Of a stretch of 64,000 bases of DNA, positions 50,633-58,554 are shown in pieces. A model generated the notes under the pieces. It did no database searches. It was given only the letters and a program-made list of their open reading frames with translations, and was not told where the DNA came from. Position 1 is the first letter of the stretch, and every line of letters begins with the position of its first letter. The DNA comes from Pseudonocardia abyssalis (GTDB taxonomy: Bacteria; Actinomycetota; Actinomycetes; Mycobacteriales; Pseudonocardiaceae): positions 4,588,001 to 4,652,000 of the forward strand of contig NZ_JADQDK010000001.1 in assembly GCF_019263705.2 (NCBI RefSeq), read 5' to 3'. The position numbers and the translations under genes are program-made.

Positions 50633-51636
50633 CAGGAGAGCCTCACCCGCGGGTCGATGATCGCGTACGAGAGGTCGACGAGGAGGTTCACGAGCACGTA
50701 CACCAGGGCCCCCAGCAGCAGGATCGCCTGCAGCCGCGGGTAGTCCCGCAGCGTGATGGCGTCGGCGAGCAGGGTGCCGATGCCGCCCCAGACGAAGACC
50801 CGCTCGGTGAGCACGGCCCCGGCGAGCAGCAGGCCCACCTGCAGGCCGATCGTCGTCGACACCGGGAGGAGGGCGTTGCGCAGCACGTGCCGTCCGCGGA
50901 CGGTGCCCGGCGCGAGGCCCTTCGAGTTGGCCGTGCGCACGAAGTCCGCCCCCAGCACCTCCAGCACCGACGCCCGCGTGATGCGGACGATCACCGCGAG
51001 CGGGATCGTGGCCAGCGCGACGGCCGGGAGCACGAGGTGCGAGAGCGCGTCGAGGGCCGCGTCGAACTCGCGGGTGAGCAGGCCGTCGAGCACGGCGAAC
51101 CCGGTGACGTCGGTGGCGTCCACCGCGACGGACTGGCGCCCGGACGGCGGGAACAGCCCCAGCTCGACCGCGAACACGGCCTTGAGGATGTAGCCGAGGA
51201 AGAACACCGGGACCGCGACGCCCACCAGCGTGCCGATCACGGTGGAGACGTCGAGCGGGCCGCCGCGCTTGCGGGCGGCCAGGTAGCCGAGCGGGATGCC
51301 CAGCAGGACCGCGATCAGCAGCGCCGCGACGGACAGCTCGATCGTGGCCGGCAGCGCCCGCCCGATCTCGGTGAGCACGGGCTCGCCGGTGATGGTCGAC
51401 GTGCCGAAGTCCCCCGTGACCACCCGGCCCAGGAACTGGGCGTACTGCACCGGGATCGGCTGGTCGAGCCCGAGCACCCGTTCCAGGTTGGCGACGGACT
51501 CCGGCGTGGCGCGGTCGCCGAGGAACGCCGTGGCCGGCCCGCCCGGCAGGCTGCGCAGCCAGGCGAACACGAGCACCGACAGCAGCAGCAGGGTCGGGAT
51601 CACCTGCAGCAACCGCCGCACGATGAAGCGCAGCAC
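50632..51636 (-). CDS. Peptide ABC importer permease (DppB-like)
   Basis: This 334-residue permease begins with the family's first helix (LRFIVRRLLQVIPTLLLLS). It has the characteristic DppB N-terminal periplasmic domain (LGLDQPIPVQYAQFLGRVVT) and the EAA loop RTANSKGLAPGTVRGRHVLR. The GTG at 51636 was preferred because the first transmembrane helix follows immediately. It is separated from the binding-protein gene by a strong hairpin, which should lower permease relative to binding-protein expression. Confidence 0.93.
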   Translation of the reverse strand: MLRFIVRRLLQVIPTLLLLSVLVFAWLRSLPGGPATAFLGDRATPESVANLERVLGLDQPIPVQYAQFLGRVVTGDFGTSTITGEPVLTEIGRALPATIELSVAALLIAVLLGIPLGYLAARKRGGPLDVSTVIGTLVGVAVPVFFLGYILKAVFAVELGLFPPSGRQSVAVDATDVTGFAVLDGLLTREFDAALDALSHLVLPAVALATIPLAVIVRITRASVLEVLGADFVRTANSKGLAPGTVRGRHVLRNALLPVSTTIGLQVGLLLAGAVLTERVFVWGGIGTLLADAITLRDYPRLQAILLLGALVYVLVNLLVDLSYAIIDPRVRLS

Positions 51637-51668
51637 GAGCCCCCCTCTCTCCCCCTGTGGACGCACGA

Positions 51669-51700
51669 GGGTGGCACCGCCGCGTTCGGCGGTGCCACCC
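51669..51700 (-). terminator. Intra-operon hairpin after the binding-protein gene
   Basis: A perfect 14-bp stem (51669-51682 with 51687-51700) and a 4-nt loop lies 13 nt past the binding-protein stop and 33 nt before the permease start. It probably acts as a partial terminator or 3' mRNA stabiliser. Confidence 0.75.
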
Positions 51701-51712
51701 GGGTGTCGTCCG

Positions 51713-53380
51713 TCAGTTCTTGCTGACCGTCAGGAAGCGCTCGTCGGTCAGCGGGGAGGGGATCAGGCCGGTGACGGCCTCGGAGACCACGACGGCGGGC
51801 GGCGAGCTGGAGATCGGGATCGCCGGCAGGTACGCCATGATGTCGCGGTTGACCTGCTCGTAGGCCGCGTCCTTGGCCGCGGGGTCCACCGTGGCGTCGG
51901 CCGCGGTGATCGCACCGAACAACGCGTCGTTGGTGAAGCCGAACTCCGGCTTGGCCGCACCGAAGAAGGTGCCGACGAAGTTGCCGGCGTCGTTGTAGTC
52001 ACCGGTCCAGCCGATGATGTGCAGGTCGTGCACACCGTTGACGTTCACGGAGTCGAGGTAGCCGCCGGCCCAGGGCTGCGCCACCGCGTTCACCGTGATG
52101 CCGACCTGGCGGAGGTTCTCCGACAGGGCCGTGAAGATGTTGGTCGGGTTCGGCATGTACGGCCGGGTGACCTCGGTCGGGTAGTAGAAGTTCAGGGTCA
52201 GGTTCGACTGCCCGGCCTCGGCCAGGAGCTGGCGGGCCCGCTCGGGGTCGTACGGGATCGCCTGGATGTCGTCGGCGTAGCCCGCGACGGTGTCGGGCAT
52301 GAACTGGGTGGCGACCGAGGCACCCTCGGGAAGCTGGTTGCGCACCAGCGACTCCCGGTCGAGCGCGAACCCGATGGCCTGGCGGACGCGGACGTCCTGC
52401 AGCGCCGGGTTGTTCTTCTGGTTGATGCCGAGGTAGAGGACGTTGAACGGCGGGCGCACGAGGACCTGGTTGCCGTCGGCCTCCAGACCGGCCCAGTCGG
52501 CCGGGCTCGGGAGGTCGTAGCCGTCGATCGTGCCGGCCTGGAGTTCCTGGCGGCGGGCGTTCTCGTCGGGGATGACGCGGAAGATCAACCGGTCCAGCAG
52601 CGCGGGCTCGCCCCAGTAGTCGTCGTTGCGCACCAGCGTGATGGTGCCGCCGGCGCGGTCGTAGCTCTCGAACTTGAACGGGCCGGTGCCCGTCGGGTGC
52701 TCGGTGGCGTACGCGCTGTAGGTGAACGCCTCGCCGCTCTGTTCGATCGTGTCGGCGTCGTACTGCTGCAGCGCGGTGGGGCTGGAGATCGACAGCGAGG
52801 TCAGGCCGAACGCCGCCGGGAACGCACCCTTGTTGCGGTTGAGCTTGATGACCGCGGTGGACGCGTCGGGTGCCTCGCACGAGTTGTAGACGGGGTCACC
52901 GCCACCGGCGAGGTTGTTGGCGTAGCCGCCGAACGTGTCGGTGTAGTAGATCGCCTGGCTCTGCGCGGCCTCGTTGGGCAGGTTGAACCAGCGGTCGAAG
53001 TTGAAGCAGACCGCCGCGGCGTCGAACGGGGTGCCGTCGTGGAACGTGACGCCCTCGCGGAGCGCGAACGTCCACTCCGTGCCCTCGGCGTTCGGCGTCC
53101 ACTCGGTGGCCAGCCCGGGCGCGAGGTCGGAGGTGCCCTGCGCGTAGGTGATCAGCGTGTCGAACATCTGCCGCGCGGGGCGGAAGGTCTCGCCGTCCGT
53201 GGCGAAGATCGGGTCGAAGTTGTCGGGCGCACCGGGCGCACCGAACACCATCGTGCCGCCGGCCTCGCCGGAGCCACCAGCGGCGGCACCGTCGTCCCGT
53301 TCGGACGTGGCGCAGGCGGCAAGGGTCACGGCGAGCAGGCCTGCTGTCAGGGCAGCGGACAGTCGACGGGCAGATCTCAT
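51713..53380 (-). CDS. Peptide ABC transporter substrate-binding lipoprotein
   Basis: This SBP_bac_5-family lipoprotein has 555 residues. Its signal peptide ends at lipobox LAACATS (Cys near 22). The rest carries family markers APGLATEWTPNAEGTEWTFA and LREGVTFHDGTPFDAAAV. It captures peptides or similar solutes outside the cell for the DppBCDF-like system. The ATG at 53380 has GAGGTGCC about 5 nt upstream; the frame's earlier GTG lies within that site and is unlikely. It is first in the operon. Confidence 0.95.
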   Translation of the reverse strand: MRSARRLSAALTAGLLAVTLAACATSERDDGAAAGGSGEAGGTMVFGAPGAPDNFDPIFATDGETFRPARQMFDTLITYAQGTSDLAPGLATEWTPNAEGTEWTFALREGVTFHDGTPFDAAAVCFNFDRWFNLPNEAAQSQAIYYTDTFGGYANNLAGGGDPVYNSCEAPDASTAVIKLNRNKGAFPAAFGLTSLSISSPTALQQYDADTIEQSGEAFTYSAYATEHPTGTGPFKFESYDRAGGTITLVRNDDYWGEPALLDRLIFRVIPDENARRQELQAGTIDGYDLPSPADWAGLEADGNQVLVRPPFNVLYLGINQKNNPALQDVRVRQAIGFALDRESLVRNQLPEGASVATQFMPDTVAGYADDIQAIPYDPERARQLLAEAGQSNLTLNFYYPTEVTRPYMPNPTNIFTALSENLRQVGITVNAVAQPWAGGYLDSVNVNGVHDLHIIGWTGDYNDAGNFVGTFFGAAKPEFGFTNDALFGAITAADATVDPAAKDAAYEQVNRDIMAYLPAIPISSSPPAVVVSEAVTGLIPSPLTDERFLTVSKN

Positions 53381-53501
53381 GGACGGCACCTCTTCGTAGG
53401 AGACCCGCGAACGGTAATGGGGCCTCGTACTCAGCGGTAGGCGTCAGAGTCACGGTTGGGCCACGACCGCGCCGCTCCTGTGACCAGATGACGCCGTTCC
53501 G

Positions 53502-53690
53502 TCACGCCGGGTCGAACTCCCCCGCCTTCACCCCGCGGACGAACGCCGTCCACTCGTCGTTGGTGAAGGTGAGCGTCCGGGACCGATCGGCGTCCTTGGT
53601 GTCGCGCACGATCACCGAGCCGTCGGGCGACTGCCCGACCTCGACGCACTCACCGAGGTTGCAGAAGCTGCTGGTGCGGAACTCGATCAT
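53502..53690 (-). CDS. DUF397 small protein, partner of XRE regulator
   Basis: This 62-residue DUF397 protein has the typical EFRTSSFCNLGECVEVGQ start, then VRDTKDADRSRTLTFTNDEW and FVRGVKAGEFD. DUF397 genes accompany XRE/DUF5753 regulators in many actinobacteria (for example the whiJ and bldB-related sets), where they may modulate the DNA-binding protein or act as a toxin-antitoxin-like pair. The ATG overlaps the regulator's stop (ATGA). Confidence 0.93.
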   Translation of the reverse strand: MIEFRTSSFCNLGECVEVGQSPDGSVIVRDTKDADRSRTLTFTNDEWTAFVRGVKAGEFDPA

Positions 53691-54598
53691 CTCGGCGACT
53701 GGCCCTTCGAGCGGGGAGCGTGCTTGTCGAGGTAACGACCGATCAGGGCCAGTGATGCGGTCTCCGTGAGCGCGTGGTCCAGTGCGTCGGCGAGCACATC
53801 CTGGTACAGCTCCACATCGGACTCCGCATCGAGGTAGCTGTCGCCCGCGTGACCCTCGACGAAGACGACGTCCGAGCCCATCGACCGGGGGATCTGGAGC
53901 AGGACGAAGCGGCCGGCGTGGGCCCGGAGCATGCCGACGTCGAAGGGCAGGACGCGGATCGTCACCGTCTCCAGGGAGGCCGCCGAGATCAGGTGCGCCA
54001 ACTGCTCGGCCATCACCTCCGCGCCGCCGACGGGCCGGTTCAGCACAGCCTCGTCGAGCAGTGCGACCAGACGCAGAGGCGCGGGATCGACACGCCGCAG
54101 CGCCTCCTGCCGCCTCAGCCGCAGAGTCACGAGCCGGTCGATCTCGGCCGGGAGGTGGTGCGGGAGCAGCGCCGACAGGACGGTCCGTGCGTAGGCGGCG
54201 GTCTGCAGCAGGCCACTGACGACGGTGAGGTCGAACGAGCTCTCCACGGCGGCGTCGTTCTCCAAGGCGGCGTACCGACCGGGGGCGTCGAGCACGTACC
54301 GCTCGGGCGCGACGCCGTCGGTCAACGGCTCCCACCACCCGTGCTGCCGCCCGTCCTTCACCAGTCGCAGCAACATGTCCTGCTCGGTCTCGGAGGTGAC
54401 GCCGTAGATGCGCATCAGCTCGCGGACGTCGGGGACCTTGGGCACGCCCTTGCCGGTCTCCAGCCGCGAGATCTTCGACGTGGAGCAGGTCATCAGCTCG
54501 GCGACGTCGTCGAGCGTCAGGCCGGTCTTGGCCCGGAGTCGTCGCAGCTCGGCACCCAGGCGACGACGGGAGCCGATCGGGCTCTGAGGTGCGGCCAT
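53687..54598 (-). CDS. XRE-family regulator with DUF5753 domain
   Basis: This DNA-binding regulator has 303 residues. The N-terminal helix-turn-helix (LGAELRRLRAKTGLTLDDVA, then STSKISRLETGKGVPK) is followed by the large DUF5753 sensor region. That region has EPLTDGVAPERYV, a VSGLLQTAAYARTVLSALLP helix and a C-terminal HALTETASLALI. Ligands are unknown. The ATG at 54598 has GGAAGGGG upstream. It is translationally coupled to the DUF397 gene and diverges from a set of small ORFs that it may regulate. Confidence 0.94.
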   Translation of the reverse strand: MAAPQSPIGSRRRLGAELRRLRAKTGLTLDDVAELMTCSTSKISRLETGKGVPKVPDVRELMRIYGVTSETEQDMLLRLVKDGRQHGWWEPLTDGVAPERYVLDAPGRYAALENDAAVESSFDLTVVSGLLQTAAYARTVLSALLPHHLPAEIDRLVTLRLRRQEALRRVDPAPLRLVALLDEAVLNRPVGGAEVMAEQLAHLISAASLETVTIRVLPFDVGMLRAHAGRFVLLQIPRSMGSDVVFVEGHAGDSYLDAESDVELYQDVLADALDHALTETASLALIGRYLDKHAPRSKGQSPR

Positions 54599-54640
54599 GT
54601 CCCCTTCCCGGTTGCTGCACTGGAGTGAACGAAGGCGCTT

Positions 54641-54650
54641 TGCAATTGCA
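54641..54650. promoter_or_regulatory. 10-bp palindrome in the XRE promoter region
   Basis: TGCAATTGCA is self-complementary and notably AT-rich for this genome. It lies between the XRE start (54598) and a candidate minus-strand -10 box TAGATT (54670-54675), so it is a possible autoregulatory operator. Confidence 0.4.
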
Positions 54651-54746
54651 CCAGGAACTGTCTTCGGGCAATCTAAGCATCAGCACCCGCAGTGGCGAAG
54701 CCGCCACACCGGGTGGCTGACATCCCCTCCAGGGAAGGAGGCCGAC

Positions 54747-54956
54747 GTGACCGCTCACCAGCCGCACGCGCCCCGACCCGTCTCCGCCCCGACGGAACGC
54801 CCGCACCCCGGACTCCGTCGCCCGTCCCGGCCCGCACCGGGAACCTCCGACGCCCGGCGACCGCCGGTGCACAGTCGTCCACGGGAAAGGAGCACGTCGA
54901 TGTCCGCCAAGAAGATCCGCCGATCGGCCGCGATCCCCGGGAGGTGGTCCCCGTGA
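54747..54956 (+). CDS. Small Pro/Arg-rich ORF
   Basis: This 69-residue frame begins at a GTG preceded by an excellent site (GGAAGGAGG). It encodes a Pro/Arg/Ser-rich, disordered peptide. A second start, ATG at 54900, also has a strong site (GGGAAAGGAG) and would make an 18-residue peptide (SAKKIRRSAAIPGR is its core). Its TGA overlaps the next gene's GTG. Only the shorter form may be real, acting as a translational leader for the membrane peptide. No family is recognised. Confidence 0.5.
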   Translation: MTAHQPHAPRPVSAPTERPHPGLRRPSRPAPGTSDARRPPVHSRPRERSTSMSAKKIRRSAAIPGRWSP

Positions 54957-55135
54957 CCGTCGCCCTGATCATCGTCGGAGTCGGCATCATCGGACTCATC
55001 GCCGTCGTCGTCGGCATCGTCGACGCGGCCCAGGCCTCGGCCTGGCGCGAGATCGCGGCGCAACGCCGCGAGCAGTGGCTCCACCGTCAGCCCGAGTTCC
55101 ACGGCGTCGACCCCGACGCCCGGGACGAGGACTGA
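54953..55135 (+). CDS. Small single-pass membrane protein
   Basis: This 60-residue protein has one transmembrane helix at its very start (VALIIVGVGIIGLIAVVVG) followed by a charged cytoplasmic tail (SAWREIAAQRREQWLHRQPE). The GTG start overlaps the preceding stop (GTGA) and has GGGAGG upstream, so it depends on translation of the small ORF before it. The function is unknown. The neighbourhood suggests control by the divergent XRE/DUF397 pair. Confidence 0.65.
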   Translation: MTVALIIVGVGIIGLIAVVVGIVDAAQASAWREIAAQRREQWLHRQPEFHGVDPDARDED

Positions 55136-55193
55136 CCCTCCCCGCGGCCGGTCCCGGGGGGCGACCGGGCCAGGAGCCGGCCGTCGCGTCCCG

Positions 55194-55811
55194 CTACAGG
55201 GCGCGGCGGCCGGACAGGGCCCGGCCGAGAGTGAGCTCGTCGGCGAACTCGAGGTCGCCGCCCATCGGCAGACCCGACGCCAGGCGGGTGACCGACAGCC
55301 CGGGGAAGTCCCGCAGCAACCGCACCAGGTAGGTGGCCGTCGCCTCGCCCTCGGTGTTGGGGTCGGTCGCGATGATCACCTCGGCGATGTCGGCCTCGTC
55401 CGACGCCGGCCCGGTGCCGCCGAGCCGGGCGAGCAGTTCCCGGATGCGCAGACCGTCCGGCCCGATGCCGGCCAACGGGTCGAGCGCCCCGCCGAGCACG
55501 TGATAGCGCCCCTTGAACTCGCGGGTCCGCTCCACCGCCAGCACGTCCTTGGGCTCCTCCACGACGCAGACGATCGTGGGGTCGCGCCGGGCGTCGGCGC
55601 AGTAGCGGCAGCGCTCGTCGGCCGAGACGTTGCCGCAGAGGTCGCAGAACATGACGCCCTGCTTGACCTTCTGCAGCACCTCCTGCAGCCGGGACACGTC
55701 CACCGGGTCGGCCGCGAGCAGGTGGAACGCGATGCGCTGCGCGCTCTTCGGCCCGACCCCGGGCAGCCGGCCCAGCTCGTCGATCAGGTCCTGGACCGGC
55801 CCTTCGAACAT
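55194..55811 (-). CDS. recR: Recombination mediator protein
   Basis: RecR works with RecO/RecF to load RecA at gaps. The 205-residue protein has an N-terminal helix-hairpin-helix ([20 protein letters not shown]), a four-Cys zinc finger ([16 protein letters not shown], residues about 56-71) and a TOPRIM domain ([26 protein letters not shown]). It starts 1 nt after the ybaB stop, so the two are coupled. The dnaX-ybaB-recR order is ancient and conserved. Confidence 0.98.
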   Translation of the reverse strand: MFEGPVQDLIDELGRLPGVGPKSAQRIAFHLLAADPVDVSRLQEVLQKVKQGVMFCDLCGNVSADERCRYCADARRDPTIVCVVEEPKDVLAVERTREFKGRYHVLGGALDPLAGIGPDGLRIRELLARLGGTGPASDEADIAEVIIATDPNTEGEATATYLVRLLRDFPGLSVTRLASGLPMGGDLEFADELTLGRALSGRRAL

Positions 55812-55812
55812 C

Positions 55813-56142
55813 TCAGGCGCCGGGCAGCCCGAGGCCGCCCATCCCGCCGGCGAGCGGGCCCATCTTCTGCGCCTGCATCTCCTGGGCCGCGCGGGCGGCG
55901 TCGTGCAGGGCGCCCACGATCAGGTCCTGCAGCGTCTCCACGTCGTCGGGGTCGACGACCTTCGGGTCGATCTTCACCGAGTTCACCTGCCCGGCCGCCG
56001 TCATCCGCACGTGCACCAGCCCGTTGCCGGCCTGCCCGAGCACCTCGGCGGTGGCCAGCTCGGCCTGCGCCGACATGAGCTGCTCCTGCATCTGCTGCGC
56101 CTGCTGCATGAGCTGCTGCAGGTCGAGATCCCCCGGGTTCAC
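55813..56142 (-). CDS. YbaB/EbfC nucleoid-associated protein
   Basis: This DNA-binding dimer has 109 residues. It has the Gln/Met-rich N-terminal helix ([20 protein letters not shown]) and the beta core with [20 protein letters not shown]. It coats DNA and affects nucleoid structure and recombination; coupling with recR supports a repair-related role. The GTG at 56142 was chosen. A Gly/Leu tail ([13 protein letters not shown]) ends the protein. Confidence 0.96.
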   Translation of the reverse strand: MNPGDLDLQQLMQQAQQMQEQLMSAQAELATAEVLGQAGNGLVHVRMTAAGQVNSVKIDPKVVDPDDVETLQDLIVGALHDAARAAQEMQAQKMGPLAGGMGGLGLPGA

Positions 56143-56162
56143 GGCTGCTCCATGGGTAGGTC

Positions 56163-56179
56163 GGCTGGAGACTCCAGCC
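56163..56179 (-). terminator. Short hairpin between P-type ATPase and ybaB
   Basis: GGCTGGA and TCCAGCC pair perfectly around a 3-nt loop, about 12 nt past the ATPase stop. It is a modest terminator candidate. Confidence 0.5.
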
Positions 56180-56190
56180 TACGGTGGGGC

Positions 56191-58497
56191 TCAGGTTGCG
56201 CGCCGGTAGACCACCCGCGCCACGATCTCGATCGCCAACACCCCCACCGCCGCGACGGCGAGGCCGGTGAGCATCGTCGGCGTGTGTCCGGGATCGAGGT
56301 CCCAGAACCCCTGCCCGAAGAAGATCGGCAGGAACAGTGCGTAGCAGAACGCGGCGATCGTGAACCCGATCATCACGACCTTCCACCACACGAACGGCCG
56401 GGCGACGACCACCAGCACCCATGTCGCGACGACGAACAGGGCGAGCACCGCCGCCGTGCTGTGCTGGACCTCGGTGGCTCCCGTGTCGCCGCGGACGAGC
56501 AGGTAGGTCACGAACGTCACCAGGCCCGCGACGATCCCGGACGGAACCGACAACCGCAGCACCCGGCGCACGAACCCGGTGCGGGCCCGCTCGGCATTCG
56601 GGGCGAGCGCGAGGAAGAACGCGGGGATGCCGATCGTCAGCGAACCGATCAGCGTCAGGTGCCGCGGCAGGAACGGGTACGGCACGCCGAGCGCGCCGAT
56701 CGCGATGGCCAGGAACACCGAGTAGACGGTCTTGGTGAGGAACAGGTTCGAGACGCGCTCGATGTTGCCGATCACCCGCCTGCCCTCGGCGACGACGTAC
56801 GGCAGCGTGGCGAAGGAGTCGTCGAGCAGCACGATCTGGGCGACGGCGCGCGTGGCCGGGCTGCCCGACCCCATCGCCACCCCGATGTCGGCGTCCTTGA
56901 GGGCGAGCACGTCGTTGACGCCGTCGCCGGTCATCGCGACGGTGTGCCCGCGCTGCTGCAGCGCGCCGACCATCTCCCGCTTCTGCGCCGGCGTGACCCG
57001 CCCGAAGACCGTGCCGGCCTCCAGCCGGTCGGACAGGTCGGCGTCGGTGAGCGTGCGGGCGTCGACGGGGGCGTCGGCGCGAGGCAGGTCCAGCGAGACC
57101 GCGACGGCCCCGACGGACAGCGCGTTGTCACCCGAGATCACCTTGACCTCGACGTCCTGCTCCGCGAAGTAGGCCAGCGTGCCGGCCGCTTCCGGCCGGA
57201 CCCGCTGCTCCAGGACGACGAGCGCGGACGGGTCGACGGGCCCGTCCGGTTCGGGGCGTCGGCCCAGCAGCAGGACGCGCAGGCCGGTGGCCCCGATCCG
57301 CTCGGCCTCGACGCGCTCCGGCGACCCCTCCGGCAACAGCACGTCGGCCGCGCCGAGGACCCACGTGCCCTGCCCCTCGAACGTCGCGCCGCCCCACTTG
57401 CGCGCGGAGGAGAACGGGACGGTCCCGGTGACCGTCCAGCCCGGGTCGGGGCAGCCCTCGACGACCGCGGCGAGGCTCGCGTTGGGGCGCGGATCGGCGG
57501 CTCCGAGCGCTCCGAGCGCCGCGCGCACGTCGGCGTCGTCGGGACGGACCTCCGACAGGCGCATCCCGTTCTCGGTGAGCGTGCCGGTCTTGTCGGCGCA
57601 GACGACGTCGACGCGCGCGAGCCCCTCGATCGCCGGGAGCTCCTGCACCAGGCACTGCCGCGCGCCGAGCCGCACCACACCGACCGCGAACGCGATGCTG
57701 GTGAGCAGCACCAGCCCCTCGGGCACCATCGGCACGAGCGCGGCGACCATGCCGCGCAGTGCGTCGTCGACGTCGCCGCCCGCCGTGCGGAACTGGCTCC
57801 AGATGATCAGTGCGGCCGCCGGGACGAGGAGCCAGGTGATCACCCGCAGGATCGTGTTGATCCCGTCGCGCAGCTCGGAGCCGACGAGGGTGAACCGGCT
57901 GGCCTCCTCCGCGAGCTGCGCGGCGTAGGCCTCGCGGCCGACCTTCGTGGCCCGCTGCGCCCCACCGCCGACGGTGACGAAGCTGCCGGACAGCAGGGGG
58001 TCGCCGACCTCCTTGTGCACGGCGTCGGACTCGCCCGTGAGCAGCGACTCGTCGACCTCCATGCCCTCGGCGGCGAGCACCACCCCGTCGACGACGATCT
58101 TGTCGCCCGGACCGAGGTCGATGACGTCGTCGAGCACCACCCCGTTCGGGGCGAGCTCGACGATCTCGCCGTCGCGGCGCACCCGCGGCCGGGCCTCGCC
58201 CACGATCGCGAGCCGCTCCAGCGTCCGCTTCGCCCGCAGTTCCTGCACGATCCCGATCAGCGTGTTGATGATGATCACGAACCCGAACAGGCCGTCCTGG
58301 ATCGGGCCGATCACCAGGATGATCGCGAACAGCACGCCGACGATGGCGTTGAAGCGGGTCAGGACGTTGGCGCGGATGATCTCGGTGACGCTGCGGCCGG
58401 CCCGCGACGGCACGTCGTTGGTCTGCCCCGCGGCGACTCGTTCGGCGACCTGCGCCGCGGTGAGGCCGTGCAGGACGTCGGGCTCGGCAACCGTCAC
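56191..58497 (-). CDS. Cation-transporting P-type ATPase (CtpE-like)
   Basis: The 768-residue P-type ATPase has the phosphorylation motif CADKTGTLT, actuator [11 protein letters not shown], hinge [18 protein letters not shown] and a membrane PMVPEGL motif. PEGL in the fourth transmembrane helix and the overall length resemble mycobacterial CtpE, reported as a calcium-uptake ATPase; ion specificity here is inferred. The GTG at 58497 was chosen because TAGGCT lies 8 nt upstream (leaderless); a start at 58542 is possible. It sits between dnaX and ybaB-recR with its own promoter. Confidence 0.93.
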   Translation of the reverse strand: MTVAEPDVLHGLTAAQVAERVAAGQTNDVPSRAGRSVTEIIRANVLTRFNAIVGVLFAIILVIGPIQDGLFGFVIIINTLIGIVQELRAKRTLERLAIVGEARPRVRRDGEIVELAPNGVVLDDVIDLGPGDKIVVDGVVLAAEGMEVDESLLTGESDAVHKEVGDPLLSGSFVTVGGGAQRATKVGREAYAAQLAEEASRFTLVGSELRDGINTILRVITWLLVPAAALIIWSQFRTAGGDVDDALRGMVAALVPMVPEGLVLLTSIAFAVGVVRLGARQCLVQELPAIEGLARVDVVCADKTGTLTENGMRLSEVRPDDADVRAALGALGAADPRPNASLAAVVEGCPDPGWTVTGTVPFSSARKWGGATFEGQGTWVLGAADVLLPEGSPERVEAERIGATGLRVLLLGRRPEPDGPVDPSALVVLEQRVRPEAAGTLAYFAEQDVEVKVISGDNALSVGAVAVSLDLPRADAPVDARTLTDADLSDRLEAGTVFGRVTPAQKREMVGALQQRGHTVAMTGDGVNDVLALKDADIGVAMGSGSPATRAVAQIVLLDDSFATLPYVVAEGRRVIGNIERVSNLFLTKTVYSVFLAIAIGALGVPYPFLPRHLTLIGSLTIGIPAFFLALAPNAERARTGFVRRVLRLSVPSGIVAGLVTFVTYLLVRGDTGATEVQHSTAAVLALFVVATWVLVVVARPFVWWKVVMIGFTIAAFCYALFLPIFFGQGFWDLDPGHTPTMLTGLAVAAVGVLAIEIVARVVYRRAT

Positions 58498-58505
58498 GTC
58501 AGCGG

Positions 58506-58511
58506 AGCCTA
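58506..58511 (-). promoter_or_regulatory. -10 box of the P-type ATPase gene
   Basis: On the minus strand this reads TAGGCT, 8 nt before the GTG at 58497, consistent with a leaderless transcript starting at the codon. Confidence 0.5.
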
Positions 58512-58554
58512 CGCAGGACGGGGGCGGCGCCGAATCGGACATTCGGCCGAGGGA

